Positions 1 to 7,267 are shown, counted from the first letter of the stretch. The stretch: DNA of 14,093 nt from Candidatus Hydrogenedentota bacterium (GCA_007116095.1 SKJD01000329.1:1-14093), one strand, 5' to 3'. Numbers and translations are program-made. The notes: a model not told the origin generated them from the letters alone.

Positions 1-296
1 ACTTCAGACTGACCATGAATCGCTTCCAGGCTGGTAGCGCCTGATATGATGTTCATGGTGTTGTTGTCGAGTCCATAATCTTCTTGTAAAGTCTCTTTGA
101 GCACCTTATGTTCACGGGCCAGCTTACTTTTTGTCTGCAAGAACTGATTCTCGAGTTGGCTCTTGTCGGCATCCGGGCTGTTGTAGGCATTGATGATCTG
201 ATTAAACACCAGCCAGTCATTCATAAATTGACGGCACAATCCTACCCGACGCCGGTACTCTTCAATCAGATGTAACTGCTTTTTACTCATACCCAT
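1..296 (-). CDS. Unrecognised charged helical protein, N-terminal 98 residues (runs off the left edge)
   Basis: An open frame starts at ATG 294-296 (MGMSKKQLHLIEEYRRR) and stays open to the window edge, so the C-terminus is missing. I do not recognise the family. The visible part is hydrophilic and probably helical, rich in Lys, Glu, Gln and Arg, with one Cys at residue 21 and no signal peptide or membrane segment. A GGAG at 307-310 lies 10 nt before ATG 296 and 16 nt before the alternative ATG at 290, so 296 is preferred. A well-formed promoter sits just upstream at 344-372, which implies its own transcription unit separate from trpG. The frame, ribosome site and promoter together make it likely to be a real gene. 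No function is proposed; a small cytoplasmic or regulatory protein is possible but unproven. Confidence 0.72.
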   Translation of the reverse strand, partial: MGMSKKQLHLIEEYRRRVGLCRQFMNDWLVFNQIINAYNSPDADKSQLENQFLQTKSKLAREHKVLKETLQEDYGLDNNTMNIISGATSLEAIHGQSE

Positions 297-343
297 GATA
301 AGGTTGCTCCTGTACCCTTGAAATTCACCCCAAACAAGCTGTT

Positions 344-372
344 AATGTAGCATACCGCCGGGGTAAAGTCAA
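344..372 (-). promoter_or_regulatory. Sigma70-type promoter with extended -10 for the left-edge gene
   Basis: On the minus strand TTGACT (367-372, five of six consensus bases) is followed by a 17-bp spacer and TACATT (344-349, four of six). TGC directly before the -10 gives an extended -10 motif. Transcription would start about 7 nt further down, leaving a leader of roughly 40 nt before ATG 296. It lies between the trpG stop and the unrecognised gene, where a separate promoter is expected. Confidence 0.62.
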
Positions 373-443
373 ACGAATTGTTGTCATAAACGGACGTGAT
401 TGGCGCGCGTGCAACAATGCACAAATTACTTGTTTTTAGTTAC

Positions 444-1019
444 TTACAGCTTTGCGCCCAGATTCAGGAAATTGCGCAGAATCTGCTTGCCTACCTCGGT
501 CAAAATACTTTCCGGGTGGAATTGTACTCCGTAGACGGGAAGTTCTTTGTGGGCAACCGCCATGATCTCCCCCATATCGGTTTCTGCGATAATTTCGAGT
601 ACTTCGGGGCAGCTTTCTCGCCGGATGATGAGCGAATGGTAGCGGGTGGCCGTGAAGGGCGATGGTACGTCGGTAAAGAGGGCATGGCCATTGTGTGTGA
701 TTTCACTGACCTTGCCGTGCATGATGCGGTCAGCGCGTACGACCTCGCCACCATAGGCCTGACCAATGCTTTGATGCCCCAGGCACACACCCAAGACGGG
801 GAAAGACTGCCCCAACTGCCGGATCAAGTCCACAGAGATACCGGCTTCGTTCGGCGTACAGGGGCCGGGCGAAATCACAATGTGATCCGGCTTGAGGGCG
901 GCGACTTCCTCCACGCTGATGGCGTCGTTCCGATGTACCTGGATATCTGTTTCCATCTCACCGAAATATTGCACCAGATTGTAGGTGAATGAATCGTAGT
1001 TGTCTATTAGTACAATCAT
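444..1019 (-). CDS. trpG: Anthranilate synthase component II, glutamine amidotransferase (TrpG; possibly dual TrpG/PabA)
   Basis: This subunit hydrolyses glutamine and channels ammonia to TrpE for conversion of chorismate to anthranilate, the first committed step of tryptophan synthesis; it acts in the cytoplasm. The 191-residue length is normal for a stand-alone class I amidotransferase. The nucleophile elbow is [11 protein letters not shown] with Cys79, and the other triad members are His168 and Glu170 in VQFHPES. The N-terminus [20 protein letters not shown] and the RYHSL motif near residue 128 are typical of TrpG/PabA. ATG 1019 overlaps the trpE stop in an ATGA junction, so translation is coupled. 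In bacteria with only one such subunit it also serves p-aminobenzoate synthesis; that cannot be judged here. Nothing is truncated. Confidence 0.96.
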   Translation of the reverse strand: MIVLIDNYDSFTYNLVQYFGEMETDIQVHRNDAISVEEVAALKPDHIVISPGPCTPNEAGISVDLIRQLGQSFPVLGVCLGHQSIGQAYGGEVVRADRIMHGKVSEITHNGHALFTDVPSPFTATRYHSLIIRRESCPEVLEIIAETDMGEIMAVAHKELPVYGVQFHPESILTEVGKQILRNFLNLGAKL

Positions 1020-2503
1020 GATTCCAATCCCTTCTCCGCAAAGTCAACCGCCTTGAACAGGGCCTTGGCTTTATTGACGGTTTCTTCAAACTCCCGTTCC
1101 GGATCGCTGTCGTATACAATGCCGGCCCCGGCCTGGAGGTAGGCGGTGCCATCCTTGACGAGCATCGTACGGATTAGAATGCAGGTGTCCATTTCACCGG
1201 AGAAGCTGATATAGCCGCAGCCGCCCGAGTAGGGTCCGCGCCGCTCCGGCTCCAGTTCATCGATAATTTCCATTGCCCGGATTTTCGGAGCGCCGCTCAC
1301 GGTCCCCATCGGGAAGGTGGCCGCCAGGGCGTCGAAGGCGTCGCAGTCTTTGCGCAATTTTCCCGCGACCTCACTGACAATATGCATGACATGGGAATAG
1401 CGTTCGACGACCATGAGCTTCCCGTCCACCGGGGCGACGGTTCCAGGTTCACTCACACGGCCAATATCGTTGCGGCCCAGATCGACCAGCATGATATGCT
1501 CGGCCAGTTCTTTCTCGTCCTGCATCAGGTCCTGCTCAAAGGCCCGGTCTTCTTCCGCGTTGGCGCCGCGGGGCCGTGTCCCGGCAATGGGACGCACCAT
1601 CACTTTGCCGTTGCCGACCTGGGTCATGACCTCCGGACTGGAGCCCACCAGGGCGAATTCCGGGAATTCCAGCAGCAGCATATACGGTGAGGGGTTAATG
1701 CAGCGCAGGGCCCGGTAGAGATTGATGTTACTGGAATACACAGGGCGCTTGAAACGCTGTGAGAGCACCACCTGGAAGATATCGCCGGCGCGGATATACT
1801 CTTTGGCCTGATCCACTGCCTGGCAGAAGGCCTCCCGGGTGAAGTTCGAGCTGATTACTGTTTGCTGTTGACCGGAGTGCACCCGTTCCGTGGAGACGAC
1901 CAGTGGCCCCCGCAGTTTATTCTCCAGTTCCTGGATTTTGCGGACACCCTCGTTGTACGCCGCGTCCACATTGCTTTTTACGTGGACATTGGACACGATC
2001 TTGATTTTGTTCTTGACGTGATCAAAGATCAGAATCGTGTCCGTGATCATATAGTAGAGATCCGGCAGTTCCAGGGTATCCGGATTCTCATCCGGCAGCG
2101 TCTCGAAAAAGCGCACCTGATCATAGGCCATGTAGCCGACGGCCCCGCCGTGAAAGGCCGGAATGCCATCCATGGGCACGGGCTTGTACACCGCCATCAG
2201 CTTGCGCAGCTCACCCATGGGGTCCGCAGCGCGGAAGGTTGCCTTGCGCCCCTCCCGGATCAAGGTGACCTCGTGTCCTTTCGAAGAAAAGATCAACGAG
2301 GGATTGGCGCCGATAAACGAATACTGGCCGATGGAGTCGGCATGCTCCACACTTTCCAGTAGGAAGGAGTACTGCTCCCCCGAGGCGATTTTCATGTAGG
2401 CCGTGACCGGGGTTTCCAGGTCCGCCATGATTTCACGGTATATAGGCACCAAGGCCCCTTGTCGGGCCATGGATTTGAACGTATCTAAACTGGGATGGAT
2501 CAT
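1016..2503 (-). CDS. trpE: Anthranilate synthase component I (TrpE)
   Basis: The large subunit converts chorismate plus ammonia to anthranilate and pyruvate, and carries the tryptophan feedback site. The 495-residue length is normal. The N-terminal regulatory domain shows LLES at 48-51 and QYSFIG at 60-65, the region that binds tryptophan in TrpE. The chorismate-binding domain has [10 protein letters not shown] (304-313), [11 protein letters not shown] (367-377) and [13 protein letters not shown] (395-407). Ala307 in PIAGT separates it from PabB, which has Lys there, so this is TrpE rather than aminodeoxychorismate synthase. ATG 2503 has GGGAG 10 nt upstream. It follows hisI after 33 nt and overlaps trpG by 4 bp, so hisI-trpE-trpG is probably one operon. 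LLES being intact suggests that feedback inhibition is kept. Confidence 0.97.
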   Translation of the reverse strand: MIHPSLDTFKSMARQGALVPIYREIMADLETPVTAYMKIASGEQYSFLLESVEHADSIGQYSFIGANPSLIFSSKGHEVTLIREGRKATFRAADPMGELRKLMAVYKPVPMDGIPAFHGGAVGYMAYDQVRFFETLPDENPDTLELPDLYYMITDTILIFDHVKNKIKIVSNVHVKSNVDAAYNEGVRKIQELENKLRGPLVVSTERVHSGQQQTVISSNFTREAFCQAVDQAKEYIRAGDIFQVVLSQRFKRPVYSSNINLYRALRCINPSPYMLLLEFPEFALVGSSPEVMTQVGNGKVMVRPIAGTRPRGANAEEDRAFEQDLMQDEKELAEHIMLVDLGRNDIGRVSEPGTVAPVDGKLMVVERYSHVMHIVSEVAGKLRKDCDAFDALAATFPMGTVSGAPKIRAMEIIDELEPERRGPYSGGCGYISFSGEMDTCILIRTMLVKDGTAYLQAGAGIVYDSDPEREFEETVNKAKALFKAVDFAEKGLES

Positions 2504-2513
2504 CCTGTATGTG

Positions 2514-2527
2514 CTCCCGAAGCGGAG
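2514..2527 (-). promoter_or_regulatory. Small hairpin covering the trpE ribosome-binding site
   Basis: In the 33-nt hisI-trpE gap the RNA reads CTCCGCTTCGGGAG. CTCC (2524-2527) can pair with GGAG (2514-2517) around a six-base loop, and GGGAG is the best Shine-Dalgarno for ATG 2503. The stem is only 4 bp. It could reduce independent trpE initiation and favour coupling to hisI translation, but this is inference. Confidence 0.35.
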
Positions 2528-2536
2528 TCGGTATCG

Positions 2537-2902
2537 TTATTTTTCGGCGATACCGTCGCCTTCCAAGGTTAATGTTTCGTCGTCATGCAGCATGCGATAA
2601 AAGCAGCTGGTTTCGTTTGTGTGGCAGGTTGGCCCGACCGGATCGCATTGCAAGAGCAGGGCGTCACCATCGCAATCCAATCGGATTTCCTTCACATGCA
2701 ACACATTACCCGAACTTTCCCCCTTCAGCCAGAGCTTCTGCCGGGAGCGTGACCAGAAGCAGGCTTTCTTTTCCTTGATGGTGATGCCGAGTGATTCCCT
2801 GTTCATGTAGCCCACCATCAGCACCTGCCCGGATTTGTAATGTTGGATCACGGCGCAAATCAGGCCATTCGCATCGTATTTCAGGTTATCATCAAGTTGC
2901 AT
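2537..2902 (-). CDS. hisI: Phosphoribosyl-AMP cyclohydrolase (HisI)
   Basis: It opens the purine ring of phosphoribosyl-AMP to give ProFAR, the third step of histidine synthesis, as a metal-dependent cytoplasmic enzyme. From ATG 2902 the protein has 121 residues, the size of the stand-alone cyclohydrolase, with no HisE pyrophosphatase fused. Metal ligands lie in LDCDGDALLL (Asp76, Asp78, Asp80) and in GPTCHTNETSCF (Cys93, Cys100); FWSRSRQKLWLKGESSGN (49-66) is the family signature. The start is fixed by AGGAGGAGAGG just upstream (2911-2921); a GTG at 2944 would add 14 residues unlike the family and would span this site. It is first in hisI-trpE-trpG, behind a long leader and its own promoter. 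No hisE is present in the window. Confidence 0.96.
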   Translation of the reverse strand: MQLDDNLKYDANGLICAVIQHYKSGQVLMVGYMNRESLGITIKEKKACFWSRSRQKLWLKGESSGNVLHVKEIRLDCDGDALLLQCDPVGPTCHTNETSCFYRMLHDDETLTLEGDGIAEK

Positions 2903-3093
2903 GGGGGATTCCTCTCCTCCTGTATGGCTGCGGTCGGCAGTCACAGGGGTTTACTTTGCTTCCGTTAGGCTTGGTTTTGATTGAGTTGTCGGAATGAAGG
3001 CTCGCTATGGGCGTGTGCAGCATCCTGGAGAGCGATGGCAGCACGCGGCTGAAGCGATTGCCCCGGGAAGTGGACTCACCATCGTTGGGTGTA
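2903..3093 (-). promoter_or_regulatory. Long 5' leader of the hisI-trpEG transcript
   Basis: From the predicted start near 3086 to ATG 2902 there are about 184 nt with no convincing gene. I looked for an attenuator leader peptide and found none: the short frames starting at about 3076 and 3027 have no run of His or Trp codons. The stems I see are short, such as CTGC/GCAG just before the ribosome site. There is no recognisable riboswitch or T-box consensus. Its length leaves room for post-transcriptional control, but none is shown. Confidence 0.35.
2911..2921 (-). promoter_or_regulatory. Strong ribosome-binding site that sets the hisI start at 2902
   Basis: The minus strand reads AGGAGGAGAGG, with AGAGG ending 8 nt and AGGAGG ending 13 nt before ATG 2902. 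This purine-rich stretch lies inside the upstream GTG-started frame and so argues for initiation at 2902. Confidence 0.75.
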
Positions 3094-3122
3094 ATGATAG
3101 CGGCTGTGGTAGGGATGTTCAA
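3094..3122 (-). promoter_or_regulatory. Sigma70-type promoter for hisI-trpE-trpG
   Basis: The minus strand has TTGAAC (3117-3122, four of six), an exact 17-bp spacer and TATCAT (3094-3099, five of six). It lies after hisF and a strong hairpin and before hisI, inside an otherwise unexplained gap of 361 bp. The start point would fall near 3086. This is among the best promoter matches in the window. Confidence 0.6.
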
Positions 3123-3163
3123 AGCGGGGGGGTGAAAAGTTGTTGCGCACGTCGGGGCGTAAA

Positions 3164-3206
3164 GGACATTGCCCAAGCGAAAGCGTTGCCCTTGGGCGTT
3201 TTGTCC
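3164..3206 (-). terminator. Strong hairpin after hisF, possible transcription terminator
   Basis: GCCCAAG (3171-3177) pairs with CTTGGGC (3191-3197), 7 bp with a 13-nt loop. An outer GGACA/TGTCC stem (3164-3168 with 3202-3206) extends it across small internal loops. On the minus strand only a short TTT follows, so it is a poor Rho-independent terminator for hisF. On the plus strand the inner stem is followed by GTTTTGT, a better U-tract, but no plus-strand gene lies upstream. The position between hisF and a new promoter supports a boundary role. Confidence 0.45.
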
Positions 3207-3263
3207 GCTTGTATAATGCCGGGGTACTCCGCTGGCGGCATGTCGCCACTATCGTCCGCGCAC

Positions 3264-4028
3264 TCATCGCACTGCGACCCCGTGTCGGGTCAGGTAGTCG
3301 CGGGCTTGCTGGATGGTGTATTCCTGGAAATGGAAAATGGAAGCTGCAAGGGCGGCGTCCGCCCCGCCTTCCACCAAGGCTTCGCGCAGGTGCTCCAGGT
3401 TCCCTGCGCCGCCACTGGCGATAACCGGAATGCCCACGGCATCCGCGACCGCCCGGGTCAGGGGAATGTCATAGCCGTCTTTCGTGCCGTCCGCGTCCAT
3501 GCCCGTCAGCAGAATCTCCCCCGCTCCGCGCGCTTCCGCTTCCTGCGCCCAGGCCACGGGCTCAAGCGGTGTCGCCCGTCCGCCATCCCGGCCACCGTGG
3601 CTTTTCACGATATAGGTCCCGTCTTCCTGTTTCTTGGCGTCAATGGCGACAACAATGCACTGGCTGCCGAAGCGTTCAGAGGCATCGTTGATGAAGTCGG
3701 GATTTTGTATGGCCGGGGTATTGATGGAAACCTTGTCTGCGCCGGCTTTCAGCAGGTTCCGGATATCCTCAATGGTGCGTATGCCGCCGCCCACACACAA
3801 GGGCATGAAGACCTGTTCCGCTGTCCGTTGTACGATATCCAGCATGGTGCCGCGGTTGTCCGTGGAGGCGTGGATGTCGAGAAAGACCAGCTCATCGGCC
3901 TTCTCGGCGTCATAGCGCCGGGCGATTTCCACAGGATCCCCCGCATCGCGCAGGCCCATGAACTTAACACCCTTAACCACGCGGCCATCAGCAACATCAA
4001 GACAAGGAATAATTCTTTTCGCAAGCAT
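3264..4028 (-). CDS. hisF: Imidazole glycerol phosphate synthase, cyclase subunit (HisF)
   Basis: HisF is the (beta/alpha)8-barrel subunit that uses ammonia from HisH to turn PRFAR into imidazole glycerol phosphate and AICAR. From ATG 4028 the protein has 254 residues, the usual length, and begins [12 protein letters not shown] as the family does. Catalytic Asp11 (CLDV) and Asp130 (VVAID) are present. Phosphate-binding motifs CVGGGIRT (78-85) and IASGGAGN also fit. A longer frame starts at TTG 4043, but GGAAG (4037-4041) sits 8 nt before ATG 4028, which I choose. No hisH or hisA is adjacent. It lies 91 nt downstream of the AmaP-like gene; only a weak promoter-like pair (TTGAAG/TAAAGG at 4058-4086) is seen in that gap, so read-through is plausible. 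Confidence 0.97.
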   Translation of the reverse strand: MLAKRIIPCLDVADGRVVKGVKFMGLRDAGDPVEIARRYDAEKADELVFLDIHASTDNRGTMLDIVQRTAEQVFMPLCVGGGIRTIEDIRNLLKAGADKVSINTPAIQNPDFINDASERFGSQCIVVAIDAKKQEDGTYIVKSHGGRDGGRATPLEPVAWAQEAEARGAGEILLTGMDADGTKDGYDIPLTRAVADAVGIPVIASGGAGNLEHLREALVEGGADAALAASIFHFQEYTIQQARDYLTRHGVAVR

Positions 4029-4119
4029 TTGCTGGACTTCCAATAATTAGGTGCAAGCCTTTAGACCACACCAACTTCAACTTCAAATTCATATTCAGGT
4101 ACAAAAATTCGATGACAGC

Positions 4120-5082
4120 CTACCAGGAACGGGGCTTGTCTTCCTCGTCTTTTTGCTCATCCGCCGCATCGCTATCCGCATCGGCTGCGGTCGTCGACGT
4201 CTCTGTGGAGGCTTCGCTGCTCAAGGAGGATTCCCGCCAACCGAAGTCGCTCTCGGAGTCCGTCTTTGTTTCATCGGCAGTAAAGGCTGTATCGTCCTTT
4301 TGCAGGTCGTACGGATTATCTTTAGATTCCGACTCGGCAGCAACAATTGGGGCCGGTGAGGCCGGCGAGGTGGATACGGCATCCACTTTCTCTTCCGTCA
4401 TCGCATCCTGTTCCGGCGTCGAGGGGGCAATGTCCGGGGCGCTTGACTCCTGCCTGGGCGCTTTCTCCTGAGGTTGCCTCGGCGCAGCAGTCGCAGCAGT
4501 CGCGGCGGTAGCAGCGTGGGCCTGGTTTTCGTCCAGGTGGATGCCGTCAATATCCAGCTTCACCTTGACCATGTCCTCCAGGCCGAGCACTTCCTTGGCG
4601 TTGCGGGTCAGCGCAGCCGAAATTGTGTTGGCCAATTCCCGGGTGGAAACGCCGCTGAGCTTTTCAATTTCCACATCCGCCGAGACCAAGGCTTTTTTGC
4701 CGCCCTTGATAGGCTCGATGTGCAGCTTGGCCTTGTGGACCTCCGGCATCTTCGTCAATTCACGCGCCAGACTTACCTGTACGGAATCCAGGTTCAGTGT
4801 GATATCGCCATCTGCGCCTTTAATGATTAGCTGACGACCACTTTTCTTCCGGGCAAAAGACGGAATGAAGCCGTAGAAACCGAGAATTACCAGCACCACG
4901 CTCACGGCAATGGCGACAATTTTCTCGGTGATGGCGATTTCGGCATCCGCTGTCGGCGCCAGGTTGCGCAGCACATTGCCAACTTGGTCCGCGTAGGGTA
5001 CTTCGGTGAACATCAGGGCGATGGGCAATACACCGACCAACAGGACCAACAGGCTTGTCAGTTTCATAACAGCCAATTTCAT
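4120..5082 (-). CDS. amaP: AmaP-type membrane protein with Asp23-like domain and acidic tail
   Basis: The layout matches the alkaline-shock membrane anchor AmaP: two hydrophobic segments (about 8-25 and 54-74), a basic patch FARKKSGR (76-83), then an Asp23/DUF322-like alpha-beta domain (about 85-183). AmaP in Staphylococcus anchors Asp23 to the membrane in the cell-envelope stress response. After the domain comes a 137-residue low-complexity tail (184-320) rich in Ala, Ser, Thr, Asp and Glu, ending DEEDKPRSW; typical AmaP proteins lack this and are nearer 200 residues. ATG 5082 has a near-perfect AGGAGGTG 5-7 nt upstream. It follows accC and precedes hisF. The soluble Asp23-family protein YqhY sits beside accBC in Bacillus and is linked to lipid synthesis, so a related role here is a reasonable inference. 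Confidence 0.8.
   Translation of the reverse strand: MKLAVMKLTSLLVLLVGVLPIALMFTEVPYADQVGNVLRNLAPTADAEIAITEKIVAIAVSVVLVILGFYGFIPSFARKKSGRQLIIKGADGDITLNLDSVQVSLARELTKMPEVHKAKLHIEPIKGGKKALVSADVEIEKLSGVSTRELANTISAALTRNAKEVLGLEDMVKVKLDIDGIHLDENQAHAATAATAATAAPRQPQEKAPRQESSAPDIAPSTPEQDAMTEEKVDAVSTSPASPAPIVAAESESKDNPYDLQKDDTAFTADETKTDSESDFGWRESSLSSEASTETSTTAADADSDAADEQKDEEDKPRSW
4484..4510 (-). repeat. Three 9-bp tandem units in the AmaP-like tail
   Basis: On the plus strand GCAGCAGTC occurs at 4484-4492 and 4493-4501, followed by the degenerate copy GCGGCGGTA. The units are in frame and encode the AATAATAATAA run near residues 190-200. A repeat this short can change length by slippage without breaking the frame. 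Confidence 0.7.
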
Positions 5083-5217
5083 GGGAACACCTCCTGCGCC
5101 TGGCAGCGCACGTATGTCGGGAGCCGATTAGCGAACGGTTCAGAATAAGCAGAAATCACAAAAGAGCATGTCAGGGGATCGGAACGTAAGGCGCCTTTCC
5201 CTCGACATTGCATCCTG

Positions 5218-5243
5218 GTAACATAATCGCAATTTTATGTCAC
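5218..5243. promoter_or_regulatory. 26-bp imperfect dyad upstream of the AmaP-like gene
   Basis: GTAACATAA and TTATGTCAC form an inverted repeat, eight of nine positions matching, separated by 8 bp. It sits in the 220-bp accC-amaP gap, 136 bp before the gene. A perfect TATAAT (minus strand, 5262-5267) lies just upstream but lacks a good -35. The symmetry suits a dimeric repressor or activator; no known operator consensus is recognised. Confidence 0.3.
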
Positions 5244-5302
5244 AAGTTGCATGCTACTGGAATTATATGGGGTACATCAATGTCCAGCCATGGTTTTATG
5301 AC

Positions 5303-6643
5303 TTATGCTTGCGGCAGATAGTCGTTGATCAAGTCCGGTCCGAGATCGCCCCGGCGGAAGCGATCGCTGCGCACGATGCGCGCACATAGTTTCGCCGTAT
5401 TATGCACACCTTCGGTCACAAATTCGTCCAGCGCCCCGGACAAGCGTTCTATGGCCTCATTGCGATCCTTACCGCGTGCAATCACCTTGGCCAGCATTGA
5501 GTCATAGTATCTGGGAACAGTATAACCGGAAAAGACATGTGTTTCCACCCGTATGCCGGGGCCGCCGGGGATATGACAGGCCTTAATGGTTCCCGGGGAC
5601 GGCATGAAGTTGCGCTCCGGATCCTCGGCATAAACCCGGGCTTCAATGGAAGCGCCCTGCGGTTTCACCGAGCTGTAACCCAGCAATTCACCGGAGGCGA
5701 CGCGAATCTGTTCACGCACCAGGTCGATACCGGTGACTTCTTCCGTGACGGGATGTTCCACCTGGATGCGGGCATTGAACTCAATAAAATAGAACTGCCC
5801 GTCTGGGGCCAGGAGAAATTCTACCGTGCCGGCGTTGGTGTATTTTACGGCTTTGGCGGCTCGTAACGCCGCTTTGCTCATCTTCGAGCGCAGGGAGTTG
5901 CTCAGCGCGGTGGAAGGGGTTTCCTCAATCAGTTTCTGGTGACGTCGCTGGATGCTGCATTCACGTTCGCCCAACGAAACAATGTGGCCGTGCTCGTCGG
6001 CCAGAATCTGGAACTCAACGTGCCGCGCGCCTTCAACAAACTTCTCCAGGTAAACGCCGCCGTCGCCGAAGGCCGATTCCGCCTCGTTGGAAGCCATGGA
6101 GATGGCGTGCTTCAGGCTTGCCTCGTTGTGGGCAATGCGCATCCCCTTGCCCCCACCACCCGCAGCGGCCTTGATCAGGAGGGGGAAGCCGATCTCCTGG
6201 GCCAGCTTCTGTACTTCGTCGGCGTCCTTGATGACACCCTGGCTGCCTGGCACCACCGGCACGCCGGCTGCCTTGACCGCTTCCCGACAGGAAGCTTTGT
6301 CGCCACTCAACGTAATGGCCTGTGCCGAGGGGCCGATAAAGGCAATATGACACTCCCGGCAAATGCTCGCAAATTTCGCGTTTTCCGAGAGGAAGCCATA
6401 ACCCGGGTGGATGGCCTGGGCGTCCGTAATTTCGGCGGCCGATATGATATTGGGGATTTTCAGGTAGCTCTGGTTGGGTTCGGGGGGGCCGATGCAGATG
6501 CTCTCGTCGGCCAGCCCCGCATGCAGGCAGTCTTTGTCTGCCGTGGAATATACCGCTATGGACGTAATGCCCATCTCGCGACAGGCGCGTATGATGCGCA
6601 CGGCTATTTCGCCGCGATTGGCTATAAGTATGCGTCTGAACAT
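5303..6643 (-). CDS. accC: Acetyl-CoA carboxylase, biotin carboxylase subunit (AccC)
   Basis: AccC carboxylates the biotin carried by AccB using ATP and bicarbonate, the first half-reaction of malonyl-CoA formation for fatty acid synthesis. The 446 residues match the bacterial stand-alone subunit. In order: the N-terminal domain beginning MFRRILIANRGEIAVRIIRA; ATP-grasp lysines Lys116 (SGDK) and Lys158 (LLIK); the glycine loop GGGGKG (162-167); HVEFQI (His208); HQKLIEE (Lys237); and the metal and catalytic motif EFNARIQVEHPVTE with Glu288, Asn290 and Arg292. The usual form there is EMNTR, so Met to Phe and Thr to Ala are mild changes that keep the catalytic residues. ATG 6643 has GGAAA 5 nt upstream. 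It follows accB after 73 nt and is surely co-transcribed with it. accA and accD are not in the window. Confidence 0.97.
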   Translation of the reverse strand: MFRRILIANRGEIAVRIIRACREMGITSIAVYSTADKDCLHAGLADESICIGPPEPNQSYLKIPNIISAAEITDAQAIHPGYGFLSENAKFASICRECHIAFIGPSAQAITLSGDKASCREAVKAAGVPVVPGSQGVIKDADEVQKLAQEIGFPLLIKAAAGGGGKGMRIAHNEASLKHAISMASNEAESAFGDGGVYLEKFVEGARHVEFQILADEHGHIVSLGERECSIQRRHQKLIEETPSTALSNSLRSKMSKAALRAAKAVKYTNAGTVEFLLAPDGQFYFIEFNARIQVEHPVTEEVTGIDLVREQIRVASGELLGYSSVKPQGASIEARVYAEDPERNFMPSPGTIKACHIPGGPGIRVETHVFSGYTVPRYYDSMLAKVIARGKDRNEAIERLSGALDEFVTEGVHNTAKLCARIVRSDRFRRGDLGPDLINDYLPQA

Positions 6644-6716
6644 GGAATTTCCGTTTTAAGTAGTGATTTGGTCTGCATTCACGGGTCCAGTAACGTTCGG
6701 GAATGGTCTTGATGGC

Positions 6717-7220
6717 TTAGAATGGACGCACCTTGAAGAGGGGTTGTCCATATTCGACCGGTTCCCCGTTTTCCGCCATTATCTTGACAATGGTGCCCGA
6801 CATCTTGGCCACGACTTCGTTCATGATCTTCATGGCTTCGACAATACATACCGTGTCATCCGGATCAATCGTGTCGCCCGGCTGCACAAAGGGCGGTTCT
6901 CCCGGAGAAGACGAGGCGTAGAAGGTTCCCACCATCGGCGAGTCAATGGTGAGCAGTTTGTCCTCCTCACGGACCTCCGGCTCCTGAGGCGCTTCCTGCG
7001 AAGAGGCCGGGGCCGGAGTTTGCACCGGCTCCAGGGCTTGCTGCGTGTAGGCAATGTCGCCCTGCTGACCCAGCAGCAATGGGAATTGGTACGGAGAGCT
7101 CGAAGCGTTTTCCTTGATCTTGCTCAGCCGAATGCGGCGGCCTTCTTCTTCCACTTCAATTTCTGTCAAGCTGGAAGATTCCAGCAATCGCACCAAATCT
7201 TTCAGTTCATTTATATCCAT
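6717..7220 (-). CDS. accB: Acetyl-CoA carboxylase biotin carboxyl carrier protein (AccB)
   Basis: AccB carries biotin between the AccC active site and the carboxyltransferase. The 167-residue protein has a short helical N-terminus (MDINELKDLVRLLE), a Pro/Ala/Glu/Gln-rich linker (about 60-88), and a C-terminal biotinyl domain (about 90-167). The biotin attachment motif EAMKIMNEV places the modified lysine at Lys131. YASSSPGEPPFVQPGD (101-116) is the protruding thumb found in true acetyl-CoA carboxylase carriers and absent from many other biotinyl domains. ATG 7220 has GGAGGG (7228-7233) 7 nt upstream. It lies 194 nt after efp, so it may share the peptidase-efp transcript or have a promoter of its own that I could not identify. 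Confidence 0.96.
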   Translation of the reverse strand: MDINELKDLVRLLESSSLTEIEVEEEGRRIRLSKIKENASSSPYQFPLLLGQQGDIAYTQQALEPVQTPAPASSQEAPQEPEVREEDKLLTIDSPMVGTFYASSSPGEPPFVQPGDTIDPDDTVCIVEAMKIMNEVVAKMSGTIVKIMAENGEPVEYGQPLFKVRPF

Positions 7221-7267
7221 ATAAGTACCCTCCGATTCTCAATCTGTTGTGTTGCATTCCTGATCCA

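Noticed and set aside
409..422. GTGCA/TGCAC hairpin after trpG as a terminator
   Set aside because: The stem is only 5 bp and on the minus strand it is followed by GCGCGCC rather than a U-tract.
2903..2944. Upstream GTG start for hisI at 2944
   Set aside because: The 14 added residues are unlike HisI, and the strong AGGAGGAGAGG lies inside them, in place to serve ATG 2902.
3027..3086. Attenuator leader peptide before hisI-trpEG
   Set aside because: The short frames here have no run of His or Trp codons and no clear paired antiterminator/terminator stems.
2892..3176. A 94-codon minus-strand frame in the hisF-hisI gap, overlapping the hisI start
   Set aside because: It begins at TTG without a ribosome site, has odd composition, crosses the predicted promoter and overlaps hisI in another frame.
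3212..3217. Perfect TATAAT on the plus strand
   Set aside because: No -35 lies at 16-18 bp (TTGCCC and TTGGGC are at 20 and 14), and no plus-strand gene follows.
4029..4043. TTG start for hisF at 4043
   Set aside because: HisF proteins begin at [12 protein letters not shown], and GGAAG is correctly spaced for ATG 4028.
2994..4046. A 350-codon plus-strand frame antisense to hisF
   Set aside because: It mirrors hisF codon periodicity, has no recognisable domain, and hisF is certain; it has no promoter or ribosome site worth noting.
5939..6712. A 257-codon plus-strand frame antisense to accC
   Set aside because: It is a shadow of the well-conserved accC gene, with no family resemblance and no start signals.
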